Shown: in pieces, positions 1-6,251 of the stretch
Position numbering within the stretch: the stretch's first letter is position 1
How the letters are laid out: the number at the start of each line of letters is the position of its first letter
Origin: Geobacter sp. UBA6169
GTDB taxonomy: Bacteria > Desulfobacterota > Desulfuromonadia > Geobacterales > Pseudopelobacteraceae
Length of the DNA stretch: 25,453 nucleotides
Assembly: GCA_002422265.1 (NCBI GenBank)
Contig: DIUB01000220.1
Span: 1-25,453, forward strand
Direction: 5' to 3'
Translations under genes and position numbers: made by a program
The notes under the pieces: generated by a model
Told to the model about the DNA's origin: nothing
The model's database searches: none
The model's input: the letters and a program-made list of their open reading frames with translations, nothing else

Positions 1-431
1 GTGAACAGGGGCGCGGCTTTGCCGTTGTAGCCGATGAAGTGCGCAGGCTGGCCGAGCGGACCACCACTGCCACCCGTGAGATTCAGAGCATTATTACCGC
101 CCTGCAGCGGGATGTCAGGACCGTGGTCGGCTCCATGGAACAAAGCTCCGGCAGCGTGCATCAAGGCGGCGAAGGTGTGCGCCTTTCCTGTGAGGCGATC
201 GGCGCTATACGCACCAAGATCTGCGAACTGCGTAATCAGGTCTCACAGGTGGCTGCTGCTGCTGCACAGCAATCTACTGCCACAGCAGACATATCCGGCA
301 GCATGCATGGCATCACCAGCGTCATTCGTGGTGCTGCTGACGGTGCCGATGAGACCAAGGCTGCTGCAGCCCGGATGGCAGCTTCCTCTTCTGAACTGCA
401 GCAAATGGTCAGCAAATTCAGGGTTAACTGA
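1..431 (+). CDS. Methyl-accepting chemotaxis protein, C-terminal fragment (5' end outside window)
   Basis: This is the last ~142 codons of a chemotaxis receptor, read in frame from base 3. The window starts inside the conserved hairpin tip of the signalling domain: the first residues read EQGRGFAVVADEVRRLAERT, the segment that contacts CheA and CheW. The rest is the descending arm of the cytoplasmic four-helix coiled coil, rich in Ala, Gln and Ser (AAAAAQQSTATADIS) with possible methylation Glu/Gln pairs. It ends at a TGA with no CheR-binding pentapeptide (the C-terminus is KFRVN). Sensor and membrane regions lie upstream and cannot be seen, so the ligand is unknown. The next gene starts 44 bp downstream on the same strand. 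The family call is secure; the gene identity is not. Confidence 0.93.
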   Translation, partial: EQGRGFAVVADEVRRLAERTTTATREIQSIITALQRDVRTVVGSMEQSSGSVHQGGEGVRLSCEAIGAIRTKICELRNQVSQVAAAAAQQSTATADISGSMHGITSVIRGAADGADETKAAAARMAASSSELQQMVSKFRVN

Positions 432-445
432 GTATAGTTGTTCGT

Positions 446-462
446 ACAGGTTTCAAACCTGT
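446..462. promoter_or_regulatory. 17-bp perfect palindrome upstream of the ompH-like gene
   Basis: ACAGGTTT-C-AAACCTGT is a perfect 8-bp inverted repeat around one central base. It lies in the 44-bp gap between the chemotaxis gene stop and the ribosome binding site of the OmpH-like gene. It could be an operator for a dimeric regulator, or in RNA a short hairpin (6-bp stem, 5-nt loop) just ahead of the Shine-Dalgarno sequence. No U tract follows, so it is not a normal terminator. The function is inferred only from symmetry and position. Confidence 0.4.
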
Positions 463-475
463 GGAAAGGTAAGTA

Positions 476-1117
476 ATGCGAAAATTGATCTGTAGCACTG
501 TCTGTTTCGGCCTGATCTTCTGCACGGCGCTGATGGCGAGAGCTGCTGATGAGCCGCCTGCTCCTGCTGCCGAACCCTCACGGCCATCCTTGCTGCAAAC
601 CTCGCCCGGCCTCTCCCTGCTCCAGCCGGCGCAAACCCCATTGCCGCAAGCTGCTGTAACCCGCATCGGTGTGGTTGATCTTGCCAAGGTCTCTGCAGAG
701 TCAGGGATGGGCAAGAACGCCCAGACACAGGTCAAATCCCAGCAGACCAAGTTACAGAAGCAGGTCGATACGCGTAAGAGGCAACTGGACAAGTTCAGGT
801 CTGATACTGAGCGTCAGCTTCCCGGCCTGTCGCCCCAGCAGCGTGAAGCCAAGCAGAAAGAGTTCCAGAAGAAGGTTGAGGAATTCCAGAAATTTGGCAT
901 GAAGGCTGAGAAGGAGCTGATGGAGCAGCAGCAAAAGCTGACGCAGGAGCTGTTTGAGGCCGTGGGTAAGGCGGCTGGACAGCTGGGTAAAGATACAGGG
1001 GTGGCAGCGATTGTGATCAATCGGGAGCTGCTGTTTGCCGGACCGGGAACCGAACTGGTCGATATGACCGCTGAGCTGGTACAGCAGCTGGATACACAGA
1101 CAGAGAAAAAGAAGTAA
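476..1117 (+). CDS. OmpH/Skp-family periplasmic chaperone-like protein
   Basis: The product is 213 residues with a Sec signal peptide (MRKL, a hydrophobic core, cleavage after ARA near residue 23) and a Pro/Ala-rich linker to about residue 60. A short beta segment (RIGVVDLAKV, about 63-72) is typical of the OmpH/Skp fold. A long charged coiled coil rich in Lys, Gln and Glu follows (about 80-165), with a C-terminal beta/helix return (VAAIVINRELLFAGPG). Skp proteins form trimers whose coiled-coil arms hold unfolded outer-membrane proteins in the periplasm. The protein is longer than E. coli Skp (about 160 residues) because of the linker. The start is supported by GGAAAGG seven bases upstream. 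An intrinsic terminator follows at once, so this ends a transcript. It is not next to bamA or lpxD, the usual skp neighbours, so a paralogue is possible. Confidence 0.85.
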   Translation: MRKLICSTVCFGLIFCTALMARAADEPPAPAAEPSRPSLLQTSPGLSLLQPAQTPLPQAAVTRIGVVDLAKVSAESGMGKNAQTQVKSQQTKLQKQVDTRKRQLDKFRSDTERQLPGLSPQQREAKQKEFQKKVEEFQKFGMKAEKELMEQQQKLTQELFEAVGKAAGQLGKDTGVAAIVINRELLFAGPGTELVDMTAELVQQLDTQTEKKK

Positions 1118-1141
1118 CTGTACTCTCGGCAAGCGACATGC

Positions 1142-1173
1142 GGGGGCTGCCTTTGTGGATAGCCCCCTTTTTT
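1142..1173 (+). terminator. Intrinsic terminator after the ompH-like gene
   Basis: A perfect 7-bp GC-rich stem (GGGGGCT at 1142-1148, AGCCCCC at 1161-1167) with a 12-nt loop is followed directly by six T residues (1168-1173). It starts 24 bp after the stop codon, in the right orientation for the plus-strand gene. Confidence 0.9.
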
Positions 1174-1396
1174 AATGCGCGAGATCATAGAAGCAATTAC
1201 GGCGGAGATACTGACCCCCGCCAGACCGGAGATCATGAAGCTGTGGTTCAGCAGGTCCTTACCGATCCGGCTGGTGCCGGTATGGTACCATTATAGTTTA
1301 CGCAGGGTAATCCAATCATAGCCATTGGCTCGGTTGGTGGTGAATGCGTTTCGCTCGTTAGGGCGAATAGCTGTCGGTACGGACTGTATTGACGGT

Positions 1397-2776
1397 TCAT
1401 CTTCCACGTTTTTCCGGTTTCTCAATCCCGTGTTTTTCCAACCGGTACTGCAGGGTCTTGTAGGAGAGCCCCAAGAGCGGGGCGGCCTTACCGATCACCC
1501 AGTCGGCCCGTTCCATGGCCTTGAAGATCAAGGCCTTTTCCATCTCGTCAAAGTTGATCCCTTCGGGCGGCAGCTCAAACGGCACAACGCCGCCGACTGC
1601 GACAACGGCGGTGATCTCAGTCGGCAGATCATCGGGCTGGATGATGGTCCCTTCAGCCATCAGCACGGCTCGCTCAATCACTGATTCAAGCTGGCGGACA
1701 TTACCGGGCCAGGTGTAGTTCATCAGCAGCTTGAGCGCCGGCTTGGCGATCCCTTCCACTGCAATGCCGGAGGCATCACGATATTTGCCAACAAAGAAAT
1801 CAGCCAGGGTAGCGACGTCACTGCCCCGTTCACGCAGGGGCGGCAGCACAATCCGGATCACATTCAGGCGGTAGAAGAGATCCTCACGGAAGCTGCCCTT
1901 CTTGATCTCCTGTTCAAGATCACGGTTGGTGGCAGAGATGATCCGCACATCAAGCGGCAGGTTGACCTTGCCTCCAACCCGGCGGATCTCCTTTTCCTGG
2001 ATGGCCCGCAGCAGCTTGGCCTGCATGGAGACGTTCATCTCGCCGATCTCGTCCAGGAAGACCGTGCCGCCGTTGGCAGCCTCCAGAATGCCGATCTCCC
2101 GTGCACTGGCACCGGTAAAGCTGCCTTTTTCATGGCCGAACAGCTCACTTTCAATCAGTGTTTCAGGGATGGCAGCGCAGTTGATCGCCATAAAAGGTTG
2201 GTCTTTACGGGCTGAGCGATCATGGATAGCCCGAGCCACCAGTTCCTTGCCGGTACCTGACTCACCGTAGATCAGCACCGTGGATGTGGTGGCCGCAATC
2301 TTGGTAATGATCCGGTAGACCTCTTTCATCTTGGGATGGTCACCAATAATGGAGGGAATCCGCTCAATGGCGGCCACCCGCTTCTGCAGCACCCGGTTTT
2401 CGCGCACCAGGGTAATCCGCTCAAAGGCCCGCCGCAGGGTCAGCAGCAGATTGTCTCGCTCCAGCGGTTTTTCCAGGTAATCAAAGGCCCCCCGCTTCAT
2501 GGCGCCGACTGCCGAATCCACCGTACCATGGGCCGTCATCATGATCACACATTGTTGCGGATCGTCAGCCATGACCTGCTCCAGCAGATCAAGGCCACTC
2601 TGGCCCTGCATCTTCAGGTCGGTCAGGATCAGGTCAAATTCACGTTTACCCAGAAGCAGCTGGGCCTCCGGCACGCATGATGCCTCGGAAGTCTCGTACC
2701 CCTCCCCCCGCAGGATCATGGTCAGGATCTCACGCTGTCCCTTTTCATCATCAACAATCAGAATGCTTCCGTTCAT
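1397..2776 (-). CDS. NtrC-family sigma-54-dependent response regulator
   Basis: The protein has 459 residues. The N-terminal receiver domain (1-115) has the acidic pair D9/D10, phosphoacceptor D53 (LILTDLKM), T81 and K103. The central AAA+ domain has Walker A GESGTGKE (171-178), the sigma-54 contact loop as GSFTGA (218-223, a Ser variant of GAFTGA), Walker B around FLDEIGE and the R-finger region FREDLFYRLNV. The C-terminal Fis-type helix-turn-helix ends in KAAPLLGLSYKTLQYRLEKHGI. It should activate sigma-54 promoters when phosphorylated, most likely by the kinase encoded upstream in the same operon. The ATG overlaps the stop of the preceding 65-residue gene as ATGA, implying translational coupling. 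Targets are unknown; I saw no clear -24/-12 promoter in the window. Confidence 0.95.
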   Translation of the reverse strand: MNGSILIVDDEKGQREILTMILRGEGYETSEASCVPEAQLLLGKREFDLILTDLKMQGQSGLDLLEQVMADDPQQCVIMMTAHGTVDSAVGAMKRGAFDYLEKPLERDNLLLTLRRAFERITLVRENRVLQKRVAAIERIPSIIGDHPKMKEVYRIITKIAATTSTVLIYGESGTGKELVARAIHDRSARKDQPFMAINCAAIPETLIESELFGHEKGSFTGASAREIGILEAANGGTVFLDEIGEMNVSMQAKLLRAIQEKEIRRVGGKVNLPLDVRIISATNRDLEQEIKKGSFREDLFYRLNVIRIVLPPLRERGSDVATLADFFVGKYRDASGIAVEGIAKPALKLLMNYTWPGNVRQLESVIERAVLMAEGTIIQPDDLPTEITAVVAVGGVVPFELPPEGINFDEMEKALIFKAMERADWVIGKAAPLLGLSYKTLQYRLEKHGIEKPEKRGR

Positions 2777-2970
2777 GACCGTTTCCCCATCAAATCATCA
2801 CGCTCCTCTATAGAACGATATTTTCTGATTCCTTTTTCAACGTGGCCTGTATAAAGCTTTTCAGCAAGGCCGAACAGGTCCCGCAGACGACTGTAATAGG
2901 CGCGGTCTGGGTTGAATTCCCATAATGCTTGCTCAGCCTCTTCAAAACTGGTGAATTTTCTAATCCCCAT
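2773..2970 (-). CDS. 65-residue protein with an internal GIRK-x-S-x-EE repeat, paired with the nucleotidyltransferase
   Basis: I do not recognise a named family. The ATG at 2970 has AGGTGG six bases upstream and lies inside the last codons of the nucleotidyltransferase gene (11-bp overlap). Its stop overlaps the response-regulator start as ATGA. The protein is small, charged and mostly helical by composition. It carries two related segments: MGIRKFTSFEEAEQAL at residues 1-16 and KGIRKYRSIEERDDL near the C-terminus, both fitting GIRK[FY]xS[FI]EE. The central part (FNPDRAYYSRLRDLFGLAEKLY) could form a helix. Small proteins next to stand-alone nucleotidyltransferases are often partner or antitoxin-like proteins; that role is inference from position. 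A longer reading from 3027 overlaps the upstream gene more and lacks a comparable ribosome binding site. Confidence 0.75.
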   Translation of the reverse strand: MGIRKFTSFEEAEQALWEFNPDRAYYSRLRDLFGLAEKLYTGHVEKGIRKYRSIEERDDLMGKRS

Positions 2971-3451
2971 TGGATCCACCTGCAGTGCCCCGTTGTCGCA
3001 TAAGCTCCTGCAAAAATAGCGCGTCACGATGATCCTGCGGACGAACCGTACCCTGCTTCATCCTGAATAGCATTTCCGGTGTTGCAATCCTTAAGGTATG
3101 CCCCTCAATCTGCAGCTCTTCATACTCAATGTCATCAAAACGATACATCTCACCAATGCGAGCGATGACATCGATTAAAAAACCATTCGGTGCTCCATAG
3201 CGAATAACCGGATACTGGTCAATCTCCGTCGCAGTCAGTTCCTGCAGGCTGGTATCATGAAACACATCGTCCAGGGCATGGCGCAGCCGAGCGATATTAT
3301 CCTGTTCGAGACGAACAAACAGATCCATATCTTCAGTAAATCGCGGAAAGCCATGGATAATTACGGCATACCCGCCAATCAGCACATACTCAACCCCAAA
3401 CTTTTCCAAAGCATCGACTACCTTAAGAAAGGTTTCAAAGTAGTGTTTCAT
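2960..3451 (-). CDS. Nucleotidyltransferase-superfamily protein (AbiEii-like/MNT-like)
   Basis: The product is 163 residues with the signature of stand-alone polymerase-beta-type nucleotidyltransferases. LIGGYAVIIHG (24-34) matches the glycine-rich hG[GS] motif, and RFTEDMDLFV supplies the paired catalytic acids D41 and D43. A later conserved block (RIATPEMLFRMKQGTVRPQDHRDALFLQELM) resembles the helical end of AbiEii and MNT proteins, with the K and R-x-x-D positions. Such proteins transfer nucleotides to proteins or tRNA and often act as toxins, or as antitoxins with HEPN partners. There is no HEPN partner here; the 65-residue gene downstream overlaps instead. The ATG overlaps the kinase stop as ATGA, so the gene sits tightly inside a two-component operon. 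Family confidence is high; substrate and role are unknown. Confidence 0.85.
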   Translation of the reverse strand: MKHYFETFLKVVDALEKFGVEYVLIGGYAVIIHGFPRFTEDMDLFVRLEQDNIARLRHALDDVFHDTSLQELTATEIDQYPVIRYGAPNGFLIDVIARIGEMYRFDDIEYEELQIEGHTLRIATPEMLFRMKQGTVRPQDHRDALFLQELMRQRGTAGGSNGD

Positions 3452-4872
3452 CCCCTGCCTTCCTCCATCGGCAGCCGCACAGTAAAGACCGTACCTTTAC
3501 CGGGACTGCTTGCCACCGTTATCTCGCCGCCGTGGGCCTTGATGATCCGCTCGGTGATGGCCAGACCCAGGCCGATCCCCAGATCTTTGGTAGTGAAATA
3601 GGGTTGAAAAATCTTCTCCAGATCATCTTCCGCAATGCCCACCCCCTGATCTGCAAAGGTCAGCGTTGCCCAGCCATCACGCTCAGGGTCCATTACTGCC
3701 CCCAGGGTAATGGTGCCGCCAGCCGGCATGGCCTGTGCGCCATTGGTCAGAAAGTTGGTGATGCAGTTACGCATTAATTCCGGATCAAGCCACAGCGGCG
3801 GCAGATTTGCTTCAATCTGTGTTTCCACCACCGCCCCCTGTTCCGTCAGCTTGGCCTGCACCACCGGCAGAGTCCGTTCCAGTAGATCCCGGTAATCGAC
3901 CTGACTCTTGCGCACCTTGAGGGGCCGACCATAGTTCATGAAATTCACCACCATATAGTTGGCCCGGCGCACCTCTTCACGGATCTTGTCCGCCACATCG
4001 GTCATCTGGGCCGAGCGTTCCGGACAGTTCGCGTTCATCTCGGCTCGCAGATGGTCAATGGCAAGGCTGATGTAGTTGAGCGGGTTACGAATCTCGTGGG
4101 CAATACCGGAGGCCAGTTGCCCCACCCGGGAGAGGTGCTCGGCCTCATAAAGCCGCTTTTCCAGCGCCTCCCGCTCACGCAGCTTTTCCACCATCTCGTT
4201 AAAGGCAGCAGCCAGTTCACCGATCTCGTCCTTACTCTCCACCGGAAAGGTGACCGTCAGATCTCCGGCTGAAACCTTCTTGAAATCCTCTGCCAGACGG
4301 TGGATCGGTGCGGTATAGCGCCGGGCCAGATAGATGGTAAAGGCGATCCCCACCGTAAAGACCATGGCGGTAGCTACCAGACGCTTGATGAAGTTAGAGC
4401 GCTGGATGTTCTGGATATTGTCCAGCAGCATATTAACCTGCACATACCCCAGATGTTCATCACCCACAATCACCGGCACGACCACATCATAGGGGCGCTG
4501 AGACAGGATTGAGGCCCCTTCTGCCTTGCGTGGTGCGGTTTTCACACCGGTTTCAAGTTTCTTGACATCCTTGATCTTGCCGATTTTGTCCGGGTTGGTG
4601 GAATCAATAATCTCGCCGTCACTATTGATGATGTTGATCTCGTTGATACCCTTCTGGCGCGCACCATCAAAAAATCCGGTCAGGCGAGAGGTCTCGGCCT
4701 CTGAAGTCAGATCGGCAATACTGATCTGCACCGCCTTGGATATCTCCTGGGAGCTGTCCTGTATCTCCTGCACCAGCGCCATCTGTGAGAACTGGTTCAG
4801 GCTGAACAGGGTGATCACCGCCAGCACCAGCAGTGAGAGCATGATCAGTATCAACTTGGCATTCAGTTTCAT
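3448..4872 (-). CDS. Membrane sensor histidine kinase (HAMP-HisKA-HATPase)
   Basis: With the ATG at 4872 the kinase has 474 residues. TM1 is about residues 7-26 (LILIMLSLLVLAVITLFSL), followed by a periplasmic sensor of about 135 residues and TM2 at about 164-183. A HAMP domain follows, then HisKA with the phosphorylated H259 in GIAHEIRNPL. HATPase_c shows the N box (NCITNFLTNGAQAM), G1 (DQGVGI), the F box (FQPYFTTK) and G2 (GIGLGLAITERIIKAHGG). It should autophosphorylate on H259 and pass phosphate to the NtrC-type regulator three genes downstream. An upstream ATG at 4926 would add 18 residues, but it overlaps the likely promoter and breaks the normal short cytoplasmic N-terminus. The stimulus is unknown. 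Confidence 0.93.
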   Translation of the reverse strand: MKLNAKLILIMLSLLVLAVITLFSLNQFSQMALVQEIQDSSQEISKAVQISIADLTSEAETSRLTGFFDGARQKGINEINIINSDGEIIDSTNPDKIGKIKDVKKLETGVKTAPRKAEGASILSQRPYDVVVPVIVGDEHLGYVQVNMLLDNIQNIQRSNFIKRLVATAMVFTVGIAFTIYLARRYTAPIHRLAEDFKKVSAGDLTVTFPVESKDEIGELAAAFNEMVEKLREREALEKRLYEAEHLSRVGQLASGIAHEIRNPLNYISLAIDHLRAEMNANCPERSAQMTDVADKIREEVRRANYMVVNFMNYGRPLKVRKSQVDYRDLLERTLPVVQAKLTEQGAVVETQIEANLPPLWLDPELMRNCITNFLTNGAQAMPAGGTITLGAVMDPERDGWATLTFADQGVGIAEDDLEKIFQPYFTTKDLGIGLGLAITERIIKAHGGEITVASSPGKGTVFTVRLPMEEGRG

Positions 4873-4901
4873 GCAATGTCCCAACAAGTCAGAATGACGG
4901 C

Positions 4902-4930
4902 AGAATACCAGCAAAACTACTGCCATGCAA
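4902..4930 (-). promoter_or_regulatory. Possible sigma-70 promoter for the kinase operon
   Basis: On the minus strand, TTGCAT (4930-4925) and TATTCT (4907-4902) are 17 bp apart. Each keeps the key bases of its hexamer but is not a full consensus. A start near 4895 would give a leader of about 23 nt to the ATG at 4872, which fits the chosen kinase start. Weak evidence. Confidence 0.35.
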
Positions 4931-4941
4931 ACCTGAAAGCA

Positions 4942-4970
4942 TTGACAGCCAGACCGTTGCAGTGTAGAAC
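4942..4970 (+). promoter_or_regulatory. Sigma-70-like promoter of the outer-membrane barrel gene
   Basis: A perfect -35 TTGACA (4942-4947) is followed after 17 bp by TAGAAC (4965-4970), which matches four of six -10 bases. The predicted start, about seven bases further, falls on the ATG at 4977, so the transcript would have almost no leader. See the matching finding. Confidence 0.55.
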
Positions 4971-4976
4971 AGGGCC

Positions 4977-6251
4977 ATGTTAAGCCTTAGAATACATTAC
5001 AGAATTGTTGCAGTCTGGTGTCTTGTCGGCAGCTTTTTTCTTGCCGGCTGCACCAGCATTATCCCCCGTGACAAGCTGCCGCTTTTGACTGATGAATCCT
5101 GCGGCGACCAGGTCAAGGTGGTGTCCGTTCCCCTGCCGGTGATTGCTACCTCACCCAACGAGGGGATCACGGTCGGCGCTCTGACGGCATTCCTGATCCA
5201 CAATCAGCAGGATGAGGTCTATTCGCTGCTGGCACCCCAGTTGAACCACAACAAGAACTTTGGTCTGACTGGCACCCTGTATGGCGCCTTTAATCCTACC
5301 CATGAGCGCAGTATCGAATTCAACCTGTCGCAGTCCCAGAAGAAAAATTTCGGTTACGAGGCCAAGATCCGCGATATCAGCCTGATGGACGGCAGGCTGG
5401 AGCTGAAAGGTTTTCTGGCTTGGTTTGCCGATGGTTCATCCCGTTTTTTCGGTTTTCATTCCCGGACACCGGACTCCTTTGAGACCAACTACACCAACCG
5501 GGAAGTAACCTACAACATCTCCGCCACCTGGTTCTTGGGACGTTATTACTATCTTGAGCTGGGCCATCGCTTCCGCTCGGTGGGGATCAGCCACGGCGCA
5601 GTCAGTTCGGTACCGTTCATTACCGACCGGTTCGCTGCCCGTGAAGTGCCGGGAGTTAACGGCTTCACCACCCATGCTCCGCGCATCTCGCTGATCTACA
5701 GCTCCTATGACAACAAAACCCTGCCCACCTACGGCGGCTACGCACGAATTACCTTTGAACCGACCATCAAGGCCCTGGGTGGCGCTGAAGATTACCGGCA
5801 TTATGAGGTAGAACTGAAGGGTTACCTGCCGCACGACCAAGGCAAGCGATTCATCTCGGTCTTCCGGTTGATGTACAACCAGACACTGGGGGAGAGCGAC
5901 AACCGCAAGGTGCCGTTTCTGGAGCAGAGTATATTAGGCGGCGAAAATACCCTGCGGGGGTATGGCCGTAACCGCTTCATTGACAACAGTTTTCTGCTGC
6001 TCAATCTGGAAGAGCGGATTCGACTGTTCCGCTGGGAGGTTTTCAACGTGACTGCCGACTGGGAGCTGGCCCCTTTTGTTGATCTGGGCGCAGTGATGGA
6101 GAGTCTGCCCAAGGCCCGAACCAGAGATTTTGAATTCAATCCCGGCATCGGCTTCAGGGCCACAGTACGGCCCAACATCGTGGGCCGGGTGGATGTGGGG
6201 ATCGGGCGGGAAGGTCCGTCGGTATACGTGGGGTTGGGCTACCCGTTCTGA
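4977..6251 (+). CDS. Omp85/BamA-like outer-membrane beta-barrel protein with lipobox, no POTRA domains
   Basis: The protein has 424 residues. The N-terminus (basic start, VAVWCLVGSFF, then LAGC with Cys25) is a lipoprotein-type signal. A spacer is followed by many alternating aromatic/polar strands from about residue 60, and the chain ends in YVGLGYPF with a C-terminal Phe, the Bam recognition signal. LRGYGRNRF (326-334) matches the conserved RGF/Y loop-6 motif of the Omp85 superfamily, and LPTYGGYARITFEP is a typical 'surface antigen D15' strand. The length suits a 16-strand barrel alone; there is no room for POTRA domains, so this is not BamA itself. The gene is divergent from the kinase operon and overlaps the next gene tail to tail by 13 bp. 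Only a weak GGG precedes the ATG. The substrate is unknown. Confidence 0.8.
   Translation: MLSLRIHYRIVAVWCLVGSFFLAGCTSIIPRDKLPLLTDESCGDQVKVVSVPLPVIATSPNEGITVGALTAFLIHNQQDEVYSLLAPQLNHNKNFGLTGTLYGAFNPTHERSIEFNLSQSQKKNFGYEAKIRDISLMDGRLELKGFLAWFADGSSRFFGFHSRTPDSFETNYTNREVTYNISATWFLGRYYYLELGHRFRSVGISHGAVSSVPFITDRFAAREVPGVNGFTTHAPRISLIYSSYDNKTLPTYGGYARITFEPTIKALGGAEDYRHYEVELKGYLPHDQGKRFISVFRLMYNQTLGESDNRKVPFLEQSILGGENTLRGYGRNRFIDNSFLLLNLEERIRLFRWEVFNVTADWELAPFVDLGAVMESLPKARTRDFEFNPGIGFRATVRPNIVGRVDVGIGREGPSVYVGLGYPF

Noticed and set aside
241..270. GCTGCT repeat in the chemotaxis gene
   Set aside because: It is the alanine run in the signalling coiled coil, not an independent microsatellite.
1175..1321. 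48-codon plus-strand frame after the terminator (MREIIEAITAEIL...)
   Set aside because: It starts in the terminator's T tract with no ribosome binding site; the composition is not convincing. The opposite strand also has a short hydrophobic frame, so a decayed gene is possible but cannot be shown.
1397..2776. GSFTGA instead of GAFTGA in the response regulator
   Set aside because: The Ser variant occurs in functional members of the NtrC family, so it is not evidence of a defective activator.
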